NCBI GenBank assembly: GCA_963734185.1
Contig: CAVTGA010000001.1
Span: forward strand, 3,065,898-3,129,897
Reading direction: 5' to 3'
DNA length: 64,000 bases
Source of the DNA: PALSA-894 sp963734185
Lineage (GTDB): Bacteria > Pseudomonadota > Alphaproteobacteria > Rhizobiales > Xanthobacteraceae
This document shows positions 59,919 to 64,000 of the stretch, piece after piece. The notes below the pieces were generated by a model, which was not told the DNA's origin, did not search any database, and saw nothing but the letters and a program-made list of their open reading frames with translations. The stretch's first letter is position 1, and each line of letters opens with the position of its first letter. Position numbers and translations under genes: made by a program.

Positions 59919-60460
59919 AGCTGATCCGCACCATCCGGCTCGATCCCTCCGACACCTTCGTGTTCGAGCGCGCCGCCGAGCCCGGCGAATGGGCGGTGTC
60001 GGGCGCGTTCGCGTTCTGGAACGCGGATGCCGACACGCTCGAAGGCAAGGCGCGCTCGGCGTTCCGCAGCGGGTTCTTGGGCGTGGAGTCGCTCGGCTGG
60101 TCGACGCTGGTGCAGATCGTTGAGGCGAGCCCGGCGGATCGTGCGGCCGTCGTGGAACGCCTCGCGCAGCAACTCGTCGCAAACTTTGGCGCACCCGATG
60201 CCGGGACGGCGCGCGCGGCGGCCGAAGAGGAAGTCGCGTTTGCGGAGTCGCTCTGCAATCATCCGTCCGATACGCTGATTGCGGTGCATCGCGCGTCCGA
60301 GGATGGCGATGTGCGCGAAGCCTTCCGCACGCTGCATCCGCGCGGCGACAAGAAACCGATGCGCGCGTTCTCGTTTCTCGAAGTCGAGGGCGAGGAGCAG
60401 CCGGGCGACGAGGTCGATCTGGTCGCGCTTGCCGCCGACAAGAACGCAGGGTCACGATGA
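59915..60460 (+). CDS. DUF6505 family protein
   Basis: A 181-residue cytosolic protein of unknown function: MKLIRTIRLDPSDTFVFERAAEPGEWAVSG..., ending with RAFSFLEVEGEEQPGDEVDLVALA. By position (between the ligase-like and DUF6352 genes) it matches a conserved accessory gene of formate dehydrogenase clusters as I recall it. Overlaps both neighbours by four bases (ATGA). Confidence 0.75.
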   Translation: MKLIRTIRLDPSDTFVFERAAEPGEWAVSGAFAFWNADADTLEGKARSAFRSGFLGVESLGWSTLVQIVEASPADRAAVVERLAQQLVANFGAPDAGTARAAAEEEVAFAESLCNHPSDTLIAVHRASEDGDVREAFRTLHPRGDKKPMRAFSFLEVEGEEQPGDEVDLVALAADKNAGSR

Positions 60461-61461
60461 ACGACTTCTGGCTCTCCTGCGGCCATCATCTGCTCGATCG
60501 CGATGCGGGCGGCGGGCTCGTGGTGACCGACGATTTCCTCAAGGTCTATCTCGCGCGGCCCGAGCTTGCGCCGCCGCCGGAAGCCTGTGTCGTCGAGAAG
60601 ACACTGCATGCAGCGCTGATGGCCGATCCGCGCCGCACCGTGGCGCCGGACGAAATCGCCGCGATCGCCGACGCGGATGCGCGCGAGAACTGGCAGGTGA
60701 TGATCGCGTTCCGCGATCGGTTGACGCGCTATCCGACACTGGAAGCGGCCTACCTCGATATCGCGCGGACCGGTGCGAAAGTCCCGCACATCTTCCTCAA
60801 TCAATTGGTGCACGTCATCCTGCGCAATGCGCTCGACGCGTGCGACGATCCGTTCGTCCTGCGTGCCGCTGAACTGTTCTTCCGCACCCAGCGCATGACG
60901 TCGCACGACGGCTCGCTGATCGCCGCCGACGAGGAAACGATCGCCGGCACCTCGGGTACGCCCGCTTCGCCGCTGGTCTCGATGCTCGGCATTCCGGCCG
61001 AGGCCGAGATCGACGTGATGTCGGAGGACAACGCGGCGCATTACTTCGAGCACAGCGATCTGTTTCACGTCGCGCTCGATCTGACCGCGGGACGGCGCGG
61101 ACACGCGGCACTTGCCGAGGCGATGCGGCGCTGGATCGCGCATCTGCTCGGCGTCGAGGTCGAGATCGAGCCGCTGACCGAATTGCACGAGGCGAAGTTC
61201 ACCTGGTATGTCGGCCTCGACAGCGAAGGCAGCCGGATCGGTGATCTGCTGTGGAATGGCGAGGAGTTCGACGCCGCAGCGGCCGGCCGGGTCGTCGGGC
61301 TGTTCCGACTGACCTTCCGCGATCCCGGCATCGTGATCGAGAAGGTGCGTGGCGAGGCGGTATATCTCATTCTTGCGATGACGGATGACAAGCTGTTGCG
61401 GTTCAAGCCGCAGAACCTCATCACCGGTCTGCCGGTCCGCCATCTGGAGGCGGTGACATGA
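60457..61461 (+). CDS. DUF6352 family protein
   Basis: A 334-residue cytosolic protein. It starts FWLSCGHHLLDRDAGGGLVVTDDFLKVYL and contains AELFFRTQRMTSHDGSLIAADEET and a segment SVSMLGIPAEAEIDVMSEDNA. No enzyme motif is recognised. Its place in the set points to maturation or insertion of a cofactor into formate dehydrogenase. Overlaps the next gene by four bases. Confidence 0.75.
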   Translation: MNDFWLSCGHHLLDRDAGGGLVVTDDFLKVYLARPELAPPPEACVVEKTLHAALMADPRRTVAPDEIAAIADADARENWQVMIAFRDRLTRYPTLEAAYLDIARTGAKVPHIFLNQLVHVILRNALDACDDPFVLRAAELFFRTQRMTSHDGSLIAADEETIAGTSGTPASPLVSMLGIPAEAEIDVMSEDNAAHYFEHSDLFHVALDLTAGRRGHAALAEAMRRWIAHLLGVEVEIEPLTELHEAKFTWYVGLDSEGSRIGDLLWNGEEFDAAAAGRVVGLFRLTFRDPGIVIEKVRGEAVYLILAMTDDKLLRFKPQNLITGLPVRHLEAVT

Positions 61462-61973
61462 GCACAGCGACGGCACCGTATTTGAAAATTCCAGTCGGCA
61501 TCGTCGTGGAGCGCGCCAAGGCCGCCAGCCAATGGATCGACTATCTGTGGCGTCCGGTCGCGGCACTTGCCGGCGAGCCGGACACGGCACCGTGGACCAA
61601 ACTGACCGGCGATGATGAGCGCACGAGTTTCTATGCGGGGCGGGCCGATATCTCGCTCCACGCCACCGACACCGGCGCATATCGCGACAACCTTGCGACC
61701 GGATCGCCGGCGCTGTGGGTGGTGCTGCGGCCGACCGAGTCCGATCCGCCCTATGAGCTGTTCACTGTCACCGCGGACCCGTCCGAGGGCGAGGCGGCGA
61801 CCGAGGCCGGAAGCAACATCGTCGAGCCGGTGCCGATGCCGCAGCCGATCGCGGAACTGGTCGCGGCCTTTGTCGCTGAGCATCATGTCGAGCGTCAGTT
61901 CTTCAAGCGCAAGCGCGACCGCGCCAATCCCGAGGCTCTCGGGCGGCGCGCGCCGGAGGAGCAAGGCGAATGA
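61458..61973 (+). CDS. DUF3305 family protein
   Basis: A 171-residue protein with LKIPVGIVVERAKAASQWIDYLWRPVAAL, the usual DUF3305 opening, followed by TSFYAGRADISLHATDTGAYRDNL and a C-terminal FFKRKRDRANPEAL. DUF3305 and DUF3306 occur together with formate dehydrogenases of alphaproteobacteria. Function unknown. Overlaps the next gene by four bases. Confidence 0.82.
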   Translation: MSTATAPYLKIPVGIVVERAKAASQWIDYLWRPVAALAGEPDTAPWTKLTGDDERTSFYAGRADISLHATDTGAYRDNLATGSPALWVVLRPTESDPPYELFTVTADPSEGEAATEAGSNIVEPVPMPQPIAELVAAFVAEHHVERQFFKRKRDRANPEALGRRAPEEQGE

Positions 61974-62660
61974 GCGACGAGGATTTCCTCAAACGCTGGT
62001 CGCAGCGCAAACGGGACGTCGCCAAGGCGGAGCAGGCTCCCCCTGCGCCGGCGTCTGAGGTAGCAGCGAAAGCGCCTGAGTCGCCTGAGGCCGACAAAGC
62101 CGAAACCCCATTCGATCCCGCGAGCCTGCCGCCGATCGAATCGATCACGGCGCTTTCCGACGTCACGGCGTTCCTGCGCGACGGCGTACCGGCCGAGTTG
62201 AACTCGTGCGGCGCTTCGCCACGTGTGGACAGCCGATCCCGCGATCCGGGACTTCGTCGGCCTTGCGGAGAACGCCTGGGACTTCACCGATCCGAACGCG
62301 ATGCCGGGCTTCGGTCCGCTTGAAGCGACCGACGAGGTCCGCCGGATGATCGCACGGGTGGTCAGTGAGATTGGCCAAGCGGCACAACCCGACGAGGGAG
62401 GTGCGGCTGGGCCGGGAGCGGAAGACGCAGAAAATTCAAATCATTCCAATGCGATAGTAAAAGAACCAGGGGCCGAAATCGTGCCCGAAACAGGGGCGCC
62501 CGAAGAAGAGGAAAAGCAAAAATCTGCCCAAGTGCTAGGCAACCAAGTATTGCTGCAAAGCGATAAAGAATATAGTGCACCGCAGCATGACGTCACGGAA
62601 GCGCAGGAAAAACCAAAACAATTGTCACATCGAATACATGGCGGTGCACTGCCTCGCTGA
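61970..62660 (+). pseudogene. DUF3306 family protein, frameshifted
   Basis: Frame 1 from ATG 61970 gives DEDFLKRWSQRKRDVAKAE, a typical DUF3306 start, to DVTAFLRDGVPAEL near 62200. There one extra base (aactcg for actcg) shifts the frame; frame 2 continues RAALRHVWTADPAIRDFVGLAENAWDFTDP. The protein ends in a low-complexity acidic tail. The 3' part from about 62430 is richer in A and T than the surroundings. Probably needed with DUF3305 for formate dehydrogenase; here broken or misassembled. Confidence 0.8.
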
Positions 62661-62772
62661 CGAAAGTATAGCCACAGCCTATCGCCCGGCTATTGACCAC
62701 CATTGGTGCGCCATCTAGCCTTTTGGAAACCTTCTCATGTGGCGGGGGCGACATGAGCTTTAACGGCATTTG

Positions 62773-63594
62773 ATGCGTGATCCAGGACTGAGCGAGGCCA
62801 TCCAGGCGGCCGGCGGAGTTAGCGAACTCGCGCGGCGCGTCGGCATTTCGCAGCCGTCGATTTCCAACTGGGACAAGATTCCCGCCGAACGTGTTCTCGG
62901 CGTCGAGGCCGCGACCGGCGTCGATCGCAAGGTGTTGCGGCCCGATCTTTATCAAGAGCGCGATGAAGCCGCGCGGACGGTCGACGACATCGACGTCGCG
63001 CGCGCGCAGGAATACGCGCTGCTCTCCACGTTGCTGGTACGCGCACCGAATGCCGCGCTGCTCAAGAAGCTCGCGGCATTACGCGGCGATGCGACGCCGC
63101 TCGGCGTCGCGCATGTTTCCCTCGCCGAAGCTGCGGCGGACGCTTCGGTTCAGAAAGTCGAGCGCGAATACTTCGATCTGTTCATCGGGCTTGGCCGCGG
63201 CGAACTCCTGCCTTACGGCTCCTTCTACATTGCGGGATTTCTGCACGAGCGCCCGCTCGCACGCCTGCGCGAGGACCTCGCGCGCTTCGGGATCGAACGG
63301 GTCGAAGGCAACTACGAGCCCGAGGATCACGCAGCGACCTTGTGCGAAATCATGGCCGGCGTCGTGAGCGGCGGTTTATCCGCGCCGGAAGGCGCCGACC
63401 GCGTCATCTTCGAGAAACATCTTTTGCCCTGGATCGGCCGTTTCTTCACCGATCTGGAACGCGCGAACGCGGCCAGCTTCTACCGCAGCGTCGGTGTGCT
63501 CGGCCGCGTGTTCATGGACATCGAGAAGGAAGCATTCGCGCTGCCGTCGTCAGAGGGCAGCCGCGAAAAAGCGAACTTGGAGGGAATGCGATGA
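62773..63594 (+). CDS. TorD-family chaperone with an N-terminal helix-turn-helix
   Basis: A 273-residue fusion. Residues 1-55 hold a YdaS/Cro-type HTH: AGGVSELARRVGISQPSISNWDKIPAERVLGVEAATG. The rest is a TorD/DmsD-type all-helical chaperone (EYALLSTLLVRAPNAALLKKLAALRG, EREYFDLFIGLGRGELLPYGSFY, ERPLARLREDLARFGIERV). TorD proteins bind the Tat signal of molybdoenzymes and keep them unfolded until the cofactor is in. The extra HTH might let free chaperone regulate the operon, a guess. ATG 62773 is used; TTG 62770 would add one residue. Its stop overlaps the Tat gene start (ATGA). Confidence 0.85.
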   Translation: MRDPGLSEAIQAAGGVSELARRVGISQPSISNWDKIPAERVLGVEAATGVDRKVLRPDLYQERDEAARTVDDIDVARAQEYALLSTLLVRAPNAALLKKLAALRGDATPLGVAHVSLAEAAADASVQKVEREYFDLFIGLGRGELLPYGSFYIAGFLHERPLARLREDLARFGIERVEGNYEPEDHAATLCEIMAGVVSGGLSAPEGADRVIFEKHLLPWIGRFFTDLERANAASFYRSVGVLGRVFMDIEKEAFALPSSEGSREKANLEGMR

Positions 63595-63791
63595 AACAGA
63601 ATGACAAGCGGACCGTGGGTCGTCGCGACTTCCTTCGCGTGCTCGGCGTCAGCGCCGGCGCTGCGGCCGCGGCGCCGCTCGCGACAGCGGCGAAGGCCGA
63701 CACCGAGAACAACGATGAGAAGCGGAAGGCCCGCTACAAGGAAACAGATCACGTGAAGGTGTTTCTCTCCATTGTGCTAACCCAAATCTGA
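63591..63791 (+). CDS. small twin-arginine signal protein of the formate dehydrogenase operon
   Basis: A 66-residue protein with a Tat motif (VGRRDFLRVLGVSAGAAAAAPL) and a short charged tail EKRKARYKETDHVKVF. Proteins like this occur just before fdhA in related genomes; they may be a small formate dehydrogenase subunit or export helper. The last ten residues (LSIVLTQI end) do not look like the usual ending and may be altered by an indel. Overlaps the torD stop by four bases. Confidence 0.75.
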   Translation: MKQNDKRTVGRRDFLRVLGVSAGAAAAAPLATAAKADTENNDEKRKARYKETDHVKVFLSIVLTQI

Positions 63792-63806
63792 GCCGAGGAG
63801 GCGAAC

Positions 63807-64000
63807 GTGCTGATCAAAAAAAGCGAAAGGAGGGATAATGCGGCTCTTTGCCGCCGCGTTTGCCGGACAAGCGCGCGGCCTCGATCGCCGCGCGTTTCTG
63901 CGCCGGGCCGGCCTCATATGGCCGGTGGACTTGCCGCCTGCGGGTGCGCTGCCACTTGCGAGCGTCCGCAAAGGCCTGGACGCCGCCGGCTCGATGGTCA
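63807..64000 (+). pseudogene. fdhA: formate dehydrogenase alpha subunit, start of gene, with several frame breaks
   Basis: GTG 63807 is preceded by GAGGAGG five bases upstream and starts VLIKKSERRDNAAL, the usual FdhA opening. Then frame changes: from 63839 the normal Tat signal continues in another frame (FAGQARGLDRRAFLRRAGL), a short middle part (MAGGLAACG) is in yet another, and ALPLASVRKGLDAAG returns. At least three indels in 110 bases (near 63838, 63916 and 63947) are needed to explain this. The window ends here, so the rest of the gene cannot be judged. Decay or a poorly polished contig are both possible. Confidence 0.6.

Overview
The window is high-GC DNA (about two thirds G+C by eye) from an alphaproteobacterium, most likely a soil Hyphomicrobiales of the Bradyrhizobium/Rhodoplanes/Pseudolabrys kind. 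The evidence is the abundance of TctC and Liv-type transport proteins and CoA-linked catabolic genes, a formate dehydrogenase accessory set of the DUF3305/DUF3306 type, and two families of palindromic intergenic repeats (GTAGCCCGG... and AGAGCATGATCC...) that I recall from that group. There is no rRNA, CRISPR array, integrase or transposase. One intact tRNA gene (Arg, TCG) is present.

Layout. 1-238: start of a uracil/xanthine permease leaving the window. 369-11202: flavin monooxygenase, then a MaoC-like gene divergent from a compact plus-strand catabolic operon (SDR, TIM-barrel isomerase, ketopantoate-reductase-like, atypical SDR, acyl-CoA dehydrogenase, CoA-transferase), ending in an ACP/acyl-AMP ligase/acyltransferase gene broken by a frameshift. 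11361-17318: XRE and LysR regulators, dienelactone hydrolase, TctC protein, SRPBCC protein, tRNA-Arg, pyrophosphatase and a methyltransferase. 17503-23353: a polytopic membrane protein, a MetE-like enzyme with a solute-binding protein, and lipoproteins, one degraded. 23528-25988: AbiE toxin-antitoxin pair and a class II amidotransferase.

26032-33492 is the most unusual region. A secreted beta-propeller gene is followed by a 944-residue flavoprotein carrying a helical (HEAT-like) segment and a C-terminal cyclic-nucleotide-binding domain, then by a protein with two cyclic-nucleotide-binding domains. A cupredoxin-like gene and a polytopic membrane protein diverge from these. 33725-42034: a basic small protein, a large GGDEF/EAL sensor, a hipBA module flanked by 56-bp direct repeats of the EAL gene's 3' end, folE, an AcpA-like phosphoesterase and a tRNA-Arg remnant.

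42171-54688 is one long minus-strand catabolic operon of eleven tightly spaced genes: isocitrate-lyase/PEP-mutase-type lyase, isochorismatase-type hydrolase, a full Liv ABC importer, two MmgE/PrpD proteins around a flavoprotein, and a cyclic amidohydrolase. A GntR gene stands at its head, and two matching candidate operators lie by the two promoters. The layout suggests uptake of an amide or cyclic-imide-bearing organic acid, ring and amide opening, dehydration, and C-C cleavage; the substrate is not known. 54968-64000: a frameshifted DUF1236 protein, a WD40-cytochrome c, and the accessory genes of a NAD-type formate dehydrogenase (Fe-S protein, biotin/lipoate-ligase-like protein, DUF6505, DUF6352, DUF3305, DUF3306, TorD chaperone, small Tat protein) running into fdhA at the window end.

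At least five genes carry single-base frame disruptions, so either the assembly has indel errors or several of these loci are decaying. Short inverted-repeat elements sit at five convergent gene junctions, whereas the AGAGCATGATCC family sits between co-directional genes.
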